Shown piece after piece: positions 26,329 through 34,477 of a DNA stretch of 64,000 bases. This stretch comes from Promethearchaeota archaeon (GTDB lineage: Archaea; Asgardarchaeota; Lokiarchaeia; Sigyniarchaeales; SOKP01): positions 248,001-312,000 of the forward strand of contig JAHPZE010000002.1 of NCBI GenBank assembly GCA_019058365.1. Reading direction: 5' to 3'. The notes beneath the pieces were generated by a model. That model made no database searches. It was not told the DNA's origin and saw nothing but the letters and a program-made list of their open reading frames with translations. The translations under genes and the position numbers were made by a program. Each line of letters opens with the position of its first letter. The stretch's first letter is position 1.

Positions 26329-27432
26329 TTAAAACCACAATAAGATAAATGAATAATAATTAAAATTAAGAAAGTATCTCAAGAGTACATATATTAAACT
26401 ACAACCAATTGGAATTAGGAGATTATCTGACAGTTTAATAGGTTTGTTTGTGAAAATATCAAAAATTAAAAATGCTAGAGAAAAAATTACACCCCAATAA
26501 ATCCCAATAAAGAATAAACATATTATAAAGGTTGTAAACATGCCTGCTAATGATCCTTCCCATGTCTTTCTTTTGTTCCACAGAATATTACTGGTTCCAA
26601 ATCTTATACCAACTTGACTTGTAGCCAAATCACTAATGGAACTTATACCTAAAATAGTAAAAAATACCATTGGAGGACAAATAAAAGCAGCAAACATTTG
26701 ACCAATTGCGAAATAAAGATACGTACCATAATTTTCTCTCTCCTCATCAGAAAGATATAGCTTTGGGAAAATAGTAAAAGGGAAAGAAAAAAAGCGAGAC
26801 TTACGTGCAAACTCATTAACAAGCATAAATAAACTTAATATATAAAAAAAGAAAAAGAGGAGATAATAAAACCACCCAAATGAAAACATAATATCCCTAA
26901 TTGAATTTGGTTCATTTAAAATTCTAAAATACACTAATAACATATTATTTTCAGTAGGAATCATTCCAGCTGAGGTTCCTGTAAAAAATATTACTAAATA
27001 TAATCCAATGTACCACACAACTAAAAGACCAATGAATATTAAAACATGATTTAGCTTTCGAAGAGTGTCTTTTTTAGCCTTGCTCCATAGTTTACGTTTC
27101 TCTAATAATTTATTAGTCAATTTCGAAAAATCTTTTATTACTTTTTTTTTACTTAGAGATACTAACCCTGTAGATATTATTATTAGTACCACTATAAAAG
27201 CCAATGGAATCCCTAAAGCAAAAAAAAACAAAGGAACTATAATTGGTGGAAACAATATTTCCTGATTCATCAATATAAGAAAAATTGTAATATGAATAAA
27301 TACAAAAAATAGAGCGCCAAATCCAAATAAGTTATTTAAAATATCTGTTTTATATGAAAAATGGATATAATTAAAAAGAATAAGAAAATAAGAGAATATG
27401 ATTAATGAAAACCAGATCAAAATATATTCCAT
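26329..27432 (-). CDS. CTP-transferase/polyprenol kinase-like membrane protein, diverged paralogue
   Basis: Multi-spanning protein with the same core as the gene at 25227: SISDLATSQVGIRFGTSNILWNKRKTWEGSLAGMFTTF. Here the G-K-x-x-G-K-H segment has become FGTSNILWNKRKTWEG, so basic residues are kept but spacing is altered. It may have a different or lost activity. The frame can be extended to a TTG at 27591, but that adds only low-complexity text, and ATG 27432 starts directly with a membrane helix (MEYILIWFSLIIFSYFLIL). The two genes run in tandem with 70 bases between them. Confidence 0.68.
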   Translation of the reverse strand: MEYILIWFSLIIFSYFLILFNYIHFSYKTDILNNLFGFGALFFVFIHITIFLILMNQEILFPPIIVPLFFFALGIPLAFIVVLIIISTGLVSLSKKKVIKDFSKLTNKLLEKRKLWSKAKKDTLRKLNHVLIFIGLLVVWYIGLYLVIFFTGTSAGMIPTENNMLLVYFRILNEPNSIRDIMFSFGWFYYLLFFFFYILSLFMLVNEFARKSRFFSFPFTIFPKLYLSDEERENYGTYLYFAIGQMFAAFICPPMVFFTILGISSISDLATSQVGIRFGTSNILWNKRKTWEGSLAGMFTTFIICLFFIGIYWGVIFSLAFLIFDIFTNKPIKLSDNLLIPIGCSLIYVLLRYFLNFNYYSFILLWF

Positions 27433-27608
27433 AATTTTAATAACCAAATTTATAATTACTATATATTTGGTAATTAAAATAAATTTAATATTTGGATTAC
27501 TTAGTCCACTGAAATTATTAAGTTTTAATAAAAACTGTATGAATAAATTTACAGAAAAACTATTCTTATAATAAGTAGTCTTTAAATTCAAAGAATGTGA
27601 AAATAAGT

Positions 27609-28226
27609 ATGAAAAAAATCATCTTAGCTTCTAAATCAACTGATAGAAGTGAAATGTTTAACCGAGCAGGGATTTCATTTGAGATCTTTGCTACCAACAT
27701 TGATGAAGAAAAATACAAAACAACTATCTCTGATGGGATTGCCCTTGTAAAAAAACTTGCTAAAGAAAAAGCGGTATTTGCAAAAAATAAATTGATTAAT
27801 AATAAAGAAAATGCTATAATCGTTGCAGCAGATACAATAGTAGAACTTGATGGAAAAATTATTGGGAAAGCTCATAGTGAAGAAGAAGCATTCAAAATCC
27901 TTAAAATAATGATGGGAAGAACACATAGACTTATAACAGGAATTGCTATCACTGAAATTAAAAATCCAAAAATAGTCATAGATTCAGATACCACATTTGT
28001 TGAATTTCTTAAACTTTCTGATGAAGAAATAAGAAAATATGTTAAAACTAATGAATGGAAGGGACGTGCTGGAGCTTATTCAATAAGAGATAAAGCGAGT
28101 TTGTTTATTAAAAAAATAAATGGTTCTTCTTCTAATGTAATAGGCTTATCAATGCATAAATTATATCTAATATTAAAAATCGAATTTCAGATAAATTTAT
28201 TTCAACTTGATGAAAATTTTACTTAA
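27609..28226 (+). CDS. Maf-like nucleotide pyrophosphatase
   Basis: The Maf fold signature ILASKSTDRSEMFNRAGISFEI opens the protein. VAADTIVELDGKIIGKAHSEEEAFKIL and TGIAITEI follow, then WKGRAGAYSIRDKASLFIKKINGSSSNVIGL. These are the substrate and metal blocks of Maf/YhdE enzymes, which hydrolyse non-canonical or canonical nucleotides (dTTP, UTP) to monophosphates. ATG at 27609 is chosen over a GTG at 27597, since the family begins directly before ILAS. It is divergent from the membrane protein gene and has a short C-terminal extension. Confidence 0.88.
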   Translation: MKKIILASKSTDRSEMFNRAGISFEIFATNIDEEKYKTTISDGIALVKKLAKEKAVFAKNKLINNKENAIIVAADTIVELDGKIIGKAHSEEEAFKILKIMMGRTHRLITGIAITEIKNPKIVIDSDTTFVEFLKLSDEEIRKYVKTNEWKGRAGAYSIRDKASLFIKKINGSSSNVIGLSMHKLYLILKIEFQINLFQLDENFT

Positions 28227-28296
28227 CCATGGCGAAAATTAATGTTTGAATAAGTACTTTAACTAATGTAAAGAAACTGAAAAAATAACCTAGACC

Positions 28297-28467
28297 CTAT
28301 TTACCTGAAAACTCCTTCCAAACTTTTAAATCTTCATAAAATTTTAACATCTTTTCAAATTTGGAGATTTTATTTTCATAATAAGTATGATCAGCATATT
28401 TTCTTTTAGATAACTCTTTTGCTGCTAAAATTCCATTTTTATACCGAGTTATTTTTTCATCAATCAC
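28297..28467 (-). CDS. Small hypothetical protein
   Basis: A 56-residue frame begins at a GTG (28467) and reads ITRYKNGILAAKELSKRKYA, then a charged helix ending in KVWKEFSGK. The gap it fills (28227-28549) holds nothing else. Codon use looks like its neighbours and the protein is plausibly helical. I see no clear ribosome site, and there is no homologue I recognise. Confidence 0.45.
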   Translation of the reverse strand: MIDEKITRYKNGILAAKELSKRKYADHTYYENKISKFEKMLKFYEDLKVWKEFSGK

Positions 28468-28549
28468 ATTTTTTTTTCAATTATAATCTTATTTAAAACA
28501 CAAAAATATCACGGTATTATCCTATCGAAAGATATAAGCACTGAAGATG

Positions 28550-29494
28550 TTATTTTAATGATAAAATTTTCTTCATTTCTTCTTCTTTTACATTTAACAA
28601 CTCTGAATGAGGAAGTCTTTCTGTAAGTAAACGCCAATTTTTATCTTTTTTAAATATCCTTTTAAACAGTATTAATGCTTTATCCATCTGATTTTGATTT
28701 GCTAAAGAAACTGCGGTCCAATATGTCATTTCAAGATTCTCTGGAAACATTTTCTGCGCAGCATCATACTCTTTAAGTGCTTTAGCCATATCTCCTTTCT
28801 CTATAGCGAGATCTCCATTATTCATATGTTCATAAGCACGAAAAATTTTTAATAGTCTGCTTAATTCTTTCAATGGCTCATTATGATCCTCCACTCTGAG
28901 ATCAATTAAAGGGTCTTCCCATTTATTCTCTGTTGGTTCACCAGCAACTATTAATATCGCAGCAGATTGTTTGCCTCTTATATCACCTCCAACCGATTCC
29001 GCAGCTTCTAGGCTTTTAATTATTCGCTCTGGTAATGATAAATTATCACATCTTTTAAATGCTTCGGCCATTGCTGGCCATACTTCATCAGAAAGCATCA
29101 TATTTGCCTGAACAGAAAAACTATTACCGATTTTATGTCCAGCATGTTTTATACATTTTGGACCAGTATGTGTTGCTACACGTCCTTGTGTATCTAAAAT
29201 AGCTACTTGTCTTACATCTCTACCATCGTCATCTGAGATTAAGAGATTAATTGCTTCTTGAGGTGATTTACCTTGTCTTAGAAGTTCAAGTCCTCTAAGA
29301 CCGAAAGACTTATTAACAAGTGATTGTGTTGCTACAACACCAATTCCCGCTTCTCCCCATGAAACAACGCTTCCAACTGAAAACCAATGACTTTGCACTC
29401 CAACACCCATTTCTCCAGTTTTAGGATCTCTCGCAACTATAGAATAAGTATGTGCGAAAAAGTTATTCTTAGATCGATTATTCTTTTGATTCAT
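28550..29494 (-). CDS. DUF1028 (Ntn-hydrolase fold) protein with TPR-like C-terminus
   Basis: Residues 10-215 are a DUF1028 domain: FAHTYSIVARDPKTGEMGVGVQSHWFSVGSVVSWGEAGIGVVATQS, and GNSFSVQANMM with LEAAESVGGDIRGKQSAA. The C-terminal part (240-314) has two TPR-like helices (AIEKGDMAKALKEYDAAQKMFPEN, then ANQNQMDKALILFKRIF). DUF1028 proteins are Ntn-type hydrolases of unknown substrate. The TPR addition suggests a partner protein. It stands alone between two divergent genes. Confidence 0.85.
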   Translation of the reverse strand: MNQKNNRSKNNFFAHTYSIVARDPKTGEMGVGVQSHWFSVGSVVSWGEAGIGVVATQSLVNKSFGLRGLELLRQGKSPQEAINLLISDDDGRDVRQVAILDTQGRVATHTGPKCIKHAGHKIGNSFSVQANMMLSDEVWPAMAEAFKRCDNLSLPERIIKSLEAAESVGGDIRGKQSAAILIVAGEPTENKWEDPLIDLRVEDHNEPLKELSRLLKIFRAYEHMNNGDLAIEKGDMAKALKEYDAAQKMFPENLEMTYWTAVSLANQNQMDKALILFKRIFKKDKNWRLLTERLPHSELLNVKEEEMKKILSLK

Positions 29495-29635
29495 TGTTAT
29501 TAGATCGGTTTAAAAACTTAAAAAAGTTTTATTATTCCTTTTTTAATTTATTGATATTTCAGAATGAAAAATGTTAAATTCTTTTATAATTTAAAACCTT
29601 AATAAAAATCATTAATTCATATAAGATGATTTCAA

Positions 29636-29965
29636 ATGACTAAAAAGTATAAAAACGAAGGTTTGATGAAATTTTTAACCATCATTGGCGGTTTAGTAGC
29701 TTTAGCAAGTCAAATATTCGCAATCTTTGACTTTCAGTGGATACTAGGACGATACGTAGGATATTATGATCCTGTATATGCAATTATTGGAATTATTATC
29801 TCGGTTATAACAATCTACACCGCAATTAATCCTGATAACCCTTTTCCATTTCACTGGCTATTTCTTTTTGTATTAGGGGTATTAATTATTATTTTTGCTG
29901 GTGGAGTAATAGCTTGTGCACTACTAATCATTGCAGCTTTAATTGGATTAATTGAAGCTCTATAA
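29636..29965 (+). CDS. Small membrane protein
   Basis: Four hydrophobic segments fill this 109-residue protein: FLTIIGGLVALASQIFAIF, AIIGIIISVITIYTAI, WLFLFVLGVLIIIFAGGVI and CALLIIAALIGLI. The short N-terminus is basic. No family motif is visible. It has a clear ATG and no partner gene on its strand. Confidence 0.65.
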   Translation: MTKKYKNEGLMKFLTIIGGLVALASQIFAIFDFQWILGRYVGYYDPVYAIIGIIISVITIYTAINPDNPFPFHWLFLFVLGVLIIIFAGGVIACALLIIAALIGLIEAL

Positions 29966-30031
29966 GTAGAAATATAAGAAATTAAAATCAAACAAATATT
30001 AATTTTTTTCTTTTTGTTTTATATATTACCT

Positions 30032-30904
30032 TCAAATACTAGCACTTTTTAGAAAATAATTAATTATTTCCTCCGCAATATTGAAATCTGTAACCTTTTG
30101 TAATGCTGTAAATCCGGGAATTGAATTTACCTCCAATACGGTAAGACCATTTTCGCTCTCTATTATGTCAACACCTGCAATTTCGGTTTTAGTTATTTTT
30201 GCTGACTTTATAGCAAGATTTTTCATTTCATTAGTTAATTCTATAGGTTCGGCTCTCGCTCCAGTGTAGATATTTGTTTTCCAACTATCACTTACCCTAT
30301 ACATTCCAGTAATAACTTTATCTCCCAATACTAAAATTCTAATATCTCGATTGTGATGTTCAACAAATTCTTGTAAGTAGAAAACTTGATTTATCTGGCC
30401 AAGAGAAAAAATAATATTTTCCGCAAATGCTTTATCATTCAATCTAGTTATTCCAATTCCTTTTGAACCATATAAAGGTTTTAAAACACAATCTCCTCCT
30501 AATTCATCAAAGGCTTCCAAAGCTTTATGAGGATCTTCGCAAACTACTGTTTTTGGAGTAGGAATATCGTGATTTTCCAAAAAAACTGATGTTAAAAATT
30601 TATCGCTTGCGATTTCTAATGATTCTCTTGAATTAATTAATTTTATATCATATTCTTCTAATGATCTTAAAATATCAAGCCTAAAAAATATTTTTTGAGT
30701 ATCTGCGGCACCAAATCCCCTTACAAGAGCAGCTTTAGGTTCAAGGCATTCAAATTGTTTGTAAAAATCACGCTGGAAACCAATCCCTACTTTTATCGTT
30801 GATGGAATAAAATAATGAACATTAAAGCCTCGCTTTTCTAATTCAACGGAGAGGATTTGGACTTCTGAGTCTTGTGAATTTGGAGTTATAATCATTGATT
30901 CCAT
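30032..30904 (-). CDS. RimK-type ATP-grasp alpha-L-glutamate ligase
   Basis: A 290-residue ATP-grasp protein with SDKFLTSVFLENHDIPTPKT, DCVLKPLYGSKGIGITRL (the phosphate loop), FYLQEFVEHHNRDIRILVLG and AGVDIIESENGLTVLEVNSIPGF. These are RimK/MptN/LysX motifs. The enzyme should add glutamate or another amino acid to a carboxylate. Archaeal relatives elongate tetrahydromethanopterin or F420 tails or the LysW carrier. Neighbours give no hint, so substrate is unassigned. Confidence 0.82.
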   Translation of the reverse strand: MESMIITPNSQDSEVQILSVELEKRGFNVHYFIPSTIKVGIGFQRDFYKQFECLEPKAALVRGFGAADTQKIFFRLDILRSLEEYDIKLINSRESLEIASDKFLTSVFLENHDIPTPKTVVCEDPHKALEAFDELGGDCVLKPLYGSKGIGITRLNDKAFAENIIFSLGQINQVFYLQEFVEHHNRDIRILVLGDKVITGMYRVSDSWKTNIYTGARAEPIELTNEMKNLAIKSAKITKTEIAGVDIIESENGLTVLEVNSIPGFTALQKVTDFNIAEEIINYFLKSASI

Positions 30905-30985
30905 ATCAATATCACTTTAAAATAAATTACTTAATTAATCTATAGCACTAATTTTTAAATAAATTTAAGTTCTTATAAATTATAT

Positions 30986-31612
30986 ATGAAATCAATGGAT
31001 CCTAAAGACGGTGAAAATGAAATTGAGAAATTATTACAGATACTTAGTAAAGTTCAAAATATCTACTATAAAAAAAAAGAGCAACTCGAAGAGTTGCAAT
31101 CAGAGATTAGTGAATTAAGAGAAGTATTAAATTTCTTAAATTCTCTCATATCAGGAAAATCATTTCACAGCGCAGACGAGATTTACTCAAAATCATTTAT
31201 TAAAAAAGTGGATGGACCAATTGAAGAACAATACTTCGTAGAAGATATCTCAAAAGAAAGAGTTGAGGGAACAAATATCAAAAGAAAGATTTTTTCTAAA
31301 AATAAGAATAATGATGAAGAATTATTATGTATCTTGAACTTTTATGATTTGAATCGGGTTGTAATAAAAATTGTTGAACCAGAAAAGCTGTCCATAAAAG
31401 AATCTTCTGAAGAATTTATCCGTATCTTCATTAAAGGAGCACTTGTAGAAATAATAGAGAATAATCCTAATATGAGCTTGAAATATGATTATTATAAAAG
31501 TTCGGATGTAATTAAACATATTAATATTACTAATTTGAAATCAATAAAAGAATATGATATAATTACTTCAAAAATGAGAGAGCTTTTAAGCCAAAGAGCT
31601 TGGAAAGGATAA
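30986..31612 (+). CDS. Coiled-coil hypothetical protein
   Basis: A coiled coil (about 10-55, YYKKKEQLEELQSEISELREVLNFL) leads into a mixed domain with two beta-rich stretches (LCILNFYDLNRVVIKIVEP) and helices. I recall this shape in Asgard proteins but cannot name a family. It is divergent from the ATP-grasp gene and ends 179 bases before the GTPase operon, on the same strand. Confidence 0.6.
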   Translation: MKSMDPKDGENEIEKLLQILSKVQNIYYKKKEQLEELQSEISELREVLNFLNSLISGKSFHSADEIYSKSFIKKVDGPIEEQYFVEDISKERVEGTNIKRKIFSKNKNNDEELLCILNFYDLNRVVIKIVEPEKLSIKESSEEFIRIFIKGALVEIIENNPNMSLKYDYYKSSDVIKHINITNLKSIKEYDIITSKMRELLSQRAWKG

Positions 31613-31791
31613 AAAAATATAATTTTGCTCTTTTAATTATCAAGTTATTCAAAAGAACTCATTCAAAATGGTTGATTTTATATACAAAATATTATATTGA
31701 GATAATATATTGTTTAATTAGAATAGGAAAAATTAATTATGCAGTAATTCTTATTTAAGTTAACCAAATTACCATATGGAAAGTATTCACA

Positions 31792-32604
31792 ATGGCAAAG
31801 AAAAAATCTTGGTTACAAATGCCAAAAGTCCATTCGAAATTTCATGATGAAAAACTCGAAAGTGTATTAATTGAAAAAGCTTTAGAGTTTTTAACTGGTG
31901 AAAATGTTGATGCCCCTTCTTTTTTATTCCTTTCAGGAGCTTTTTTTGATGTGAAATCATTCGCTTATTCCGGATTAAGAGCTTGGAAAGGTATTGTAAA
32001 ACCATCAGAAGATAATGGTGGTAGAAGACCTGTATTGGAAGCCACTTTTGCTTCTTTATCTGTGTATTTAAGTTCTTTATTAGCGCTTCAAGCTGATTTT
32101 TATTTCGCGTATGATGAAATTAAGGATATTTTATTGGAAAAGAAAAGAGAGGATCTCTGGACGATTGTTTCAGAAAAGTTGCCATTTATCTCAATCCCTC
32201 CAAAAGAAATGTATGGGACTCAAGTATCTCCTATATCTCCTTATTTTGTTATTAAACAAGACGAAGAATTAACGTTAGGAGAAATATATCCATCTGCGTA
32301 TTTATCTCAAATTATAAAGAATATTAAAACAAGATTTTTTATCTTTTTTCAATACCAAGGATACTCCGCTTTTGGATTTTTTAATGCACTACCCGAACTA
32401 TCTAAATTTGGGTTTGAAGAGCACGCGAATGATTTTAATGGGGATCCAACCGCAGAAAATTTAATCAAATACGCAAAAAATGCAAAGAATGTTAAAGAAA
32501 TATTAATTGCACTTATTCATGCCTATAATAACGCTTTGCTTGAACAATTTTTAATACCCGATTATGAATTATTATTAAATAAATTACTGGAGGGAGAAGC
32601 GTAG
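31792..32604 (+). CDS. Uncharacterised partner of a Ras-like GTPase
   Basis: I do not recognise this 270-residue protein. The first third is mixed alpha/beta, then a helical block (EATFASLSVYLSSLLALQADFYFAYDEIKD), and the end is helical (LLEQFLIPDYELLLNKLLEGEA). It has no membrane helix or metal motif. The stop TAG directly precedes the GTPase start codon. The GTPase ribosome site (GGAGGG near 32589) lies inside this gene, so the two are translationally linked. It may be an effector or regulator of that GTPase. Confidence 0.65.
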   Translation: MAKKKSWLQMPKVHSKFHDEKLESVLIEKALEFLTGENVDAPSFLFLSGAFFDVKSFAYSGLRAWKGIVKPSEDNGGRRPVLEATFASLSVYLSSLLALQADFYFAYDEIKDILLEKKREDLWTIVSEKLPFISIPPKEMYGTQVSPISPYFVIKQDEELTLGEIYPSAYLSQIIKNIKTRFFIFFQYQGYSAFGFFNALPELSKFGFEEHANDFNGDPTAENLIKYAKNAKNVKEILIALIHAYNNALLEQFLIPDYELLLNKLLEGEA

Positions 32605-33240
32605 TTGGTTAATATCGGTTTATTAGGAGATGTGTCCGTTGGAAAAACGAGCATCCTTCGTTTATTTGTGCGATATTTAAAGAAAGGGGATATTGAAAAG
32701 GTAAAAGGTGGATTAAAATGTTCTGTGGTTAAAGCGGATTTTTCTGGAGAAGCTACAGTCCCAGGAGGAGAAAAAGAGGATGCTCTTAATGAAAAAGAGA
32801 CAAAAACTATTCACCCTAACCGAATTGTGTTTCGGGAAGACGCAACAAATAAAGCACATACGATTTTCGCCCCTGGTGGCGACCGAGCCCGTGCTGTAGT
32901 TAAAATGGGCATTATAACAATTTCAAGAATTGCAACCCAAATAATAGCTGTTTTTTCTCTTGATAGAGAACTGGCTCCTCAATTTGAATTTTTTAATGAT
33001 GTTAGGTTTTTTCCAGATAAAATATATGTTTGTATAAATAAAATTGATTTAGTTGAAGGAAACAAAGAGAAAAAACTTAATGAGGTAAAAACGCAGATTA
33101 TTGATTTTTTTAAAACGCGAAAAATAGCGATTAATGACACATTTATAACCTGTGGTGAAACCATAGAAGGATTTGCAGATGTTGAAACGTATAATAATCA
33201 AGTCGCAGAAATGATTCTAGAAATTACTACTAAACATTAA
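32605..33240 (+). CDS. Small Ras-like GTPase with altered G3 motif
   Basis: The P-loop GDVSVGKTS (8-16) and NKIDL (G4) are intact; TCGETIEG near the end is a G5 candidate. The G3 region reads FAPGGDRAR in place of DxxG; this resembles the COG2229-type GTPases where G3 is FxTPGQ-like. The 60 residues between G1 and G3 are longer than in Ras and rich in charged turns (GGEKEDALNEKETK). The TTG start follows the previous stop without a gap. Such GTPases often pair with roadblock proteins in archaea and bacteria. Confidence 0.82.
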   Translation: MVNIGLLGDVSVGKTSILRLFVRYLKKGDIEKVKGGLKCSVVKADFSGEATVPGGEKEDALNEKETKTIHPNRIVFREDATNKAHTIFAPGGDRARAVVKMGIITISRIATQIIAVFSLDRELAPQFEFFNDVRFFPDKIYVCINKIDLVEGNKEKKLNEVKTQIIDFFKTRKIAINDTFITCGETIEGFADVETYNNQVAEMILEITTKH

Positions 33241-33284
33241 TATTTTTTCAATTTTGAAGTTTAAAAATTAAGTATGCTCTCATT

Positions 33285-33800
33285 TTAATTTTTCAATTTT
33301 AACGCAATTTTTAAAAATAACTTTTCTAAATCTAGTAAATATCCAATTAAAGGAGTTAAACTTACTTTATTCAAATTCTTTTCAAACAATACAAATCCCA
33401 TTTTTTTTAATTCTTTTATATCTTCTATTACCCCTTTTTTTTTACGAAGTTCTATTATTTTTTGAATTGTAGTTTCCCCAGAACTACTAAAACAACATAT
33501 TAAGGTGCAAAATAAGGTTGCAGCTAATCTAGGGTTTCCCTCAAATGGATTTGCCGAGATAATTTCAGTTGTTTCCGGATCAAAAGATATATACCAGTAA
33601 GAATTCAGAGGATTAAATCTTACTTGAAGACCTAAAGGTTCAAGATAATTAGATGCGTTATTAATTAAGTTCTGAAAATAAATCGATTTATTCTTATCTT
33701 TAACACTCAACGCGTTAAGAATTTCTTTTTTTGTCGAACCTATTATTGATATATTTTCCTTTTTGCTTAATAAATGTATTAAAACACTTAATTCATTCAC
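33285..33800 (-). CDS. scpB: ScpB-like SMC accessory winged-helix protein
   Basis: The 171-residue protein looks like ScpB: two winged helices, with the second ending in IKELKKMGFVLFEKNLNKVSLTPLIGYLLDLEKLF. The pattern of an early IHLLSKKENISIIGSTKKEIL helix block and YWYISFDPETTEI strand pair fits. It is the last gene of the SMC operon, 16 bases after the ScpA-like gene. ScpB dimers bind the kleisin ScpA and control SMC ring opening. The call leans on context; the start is a GTG. Confidence 0.65.
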   Translation of the reverse strand: MNELSVLIHLLSKKENISIIGSTKKEILNALSVKDKNKSIYFQNLINNASNYLEPLGLQVRFNPLNSYWYISFDPETTEIISANPFEGNPRLAATLFCTLICCFSSSGETTIQKIIELRKKKGVIEDIKELKKMGFVLFEKNLNKVSLTPLIGYLLDLEKLFLKIALKLKN

Positions 33801-33816
33801 TTTTCATTCATCTCTT

Positions 33817-34464
33817 TTATAAATACAAAAAATTCGTTTCTTTTTGATATTTTAATTTCCCTATCTGGAGTAGATGTAAAAGATATACAAAATATTCAAA
33901 AATTTTTATTTGATCATCTTCATCGCTAAAGATCTCATCATATGAACACGGTAACTTGTTTTTAATAGAATCAAAAAAAGCAATCATTTTCTCAGTGAAT
34001 TTTTTATTAGGTATTTCTAATAAGAAATTTCCTTTTGAATCTATCTTATCAATTGGTTCAATTGTAAAAGGTTCTCCTTTCTTAGCTACTAAGCGATCTT
34101 TAGAATATTCAAGAAATTCCAAGGAAAGCATATTAATAATAAAAGGTTCTCTCCAGCAGTCCCTAAATAATTTAAATATTTCTGTATCTTTTGGATTTGT
34201 TCTTAAAAAGGTTATAAATTTATCTTTGTTATCTAAATAGTTTAGGAAAATTTTTAATTCTTCAAATTTTTGACTGAGTAGTTGAAATGCACTCATATAT
34301 GTTATTGAATATTCATTAATGTTATAGATATTAAGAGAATCCTTCAAATTCTCAAAAATTGGTACTAATTCAATATCCAAAAGTGAAATTTCTCCTGAAA
34401 GAACTCTTGTTTTAATATCTTCAATTTTCTTATTTATCTCTTCAGAAAAATCTTGATAATCCAT
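33817..34464 (-). CDS. scpA: ScpA-like kleisin
   Basis: At 215 residues it is close to archaeal ScpA length. The N-terminal helix ends in VLSGEISLLDIELVPIF, matching the ScpA pattern G-E-x-x-x-x-D-I/L-P-V. The C-terminus has the winged-helix end FEYFVYLLHLLQIGKLKYQKETNFLYL, which binds the SMC head. It bridges the two SMC heads and carries ScpB. It sits 13 bases after the SMC gene, which supports the call. Confidence 0.72.
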   Translation of the reverse strand: MDYQDFSEEINKKIEDIKTRVLSGEISLLDIELVPIFENLKDSLNIYNINEYSITYMSAFQLLSQKFEELKIFLNYLDNKDKFITFLRTNPKDTEIFKLFRDCWREPFIINMLSLEFLEYSKDRLVAKKGEPFTIEPIDKIDSKGNFLLEIPNKKFTEKMIAFFDSIKNKLPCSYDEIFSDEDDQIKIFEYFVYLLHLLQIGKLKYQKETNFLYL

Positions 34465-34477
34465 TTTTAATCATAAT

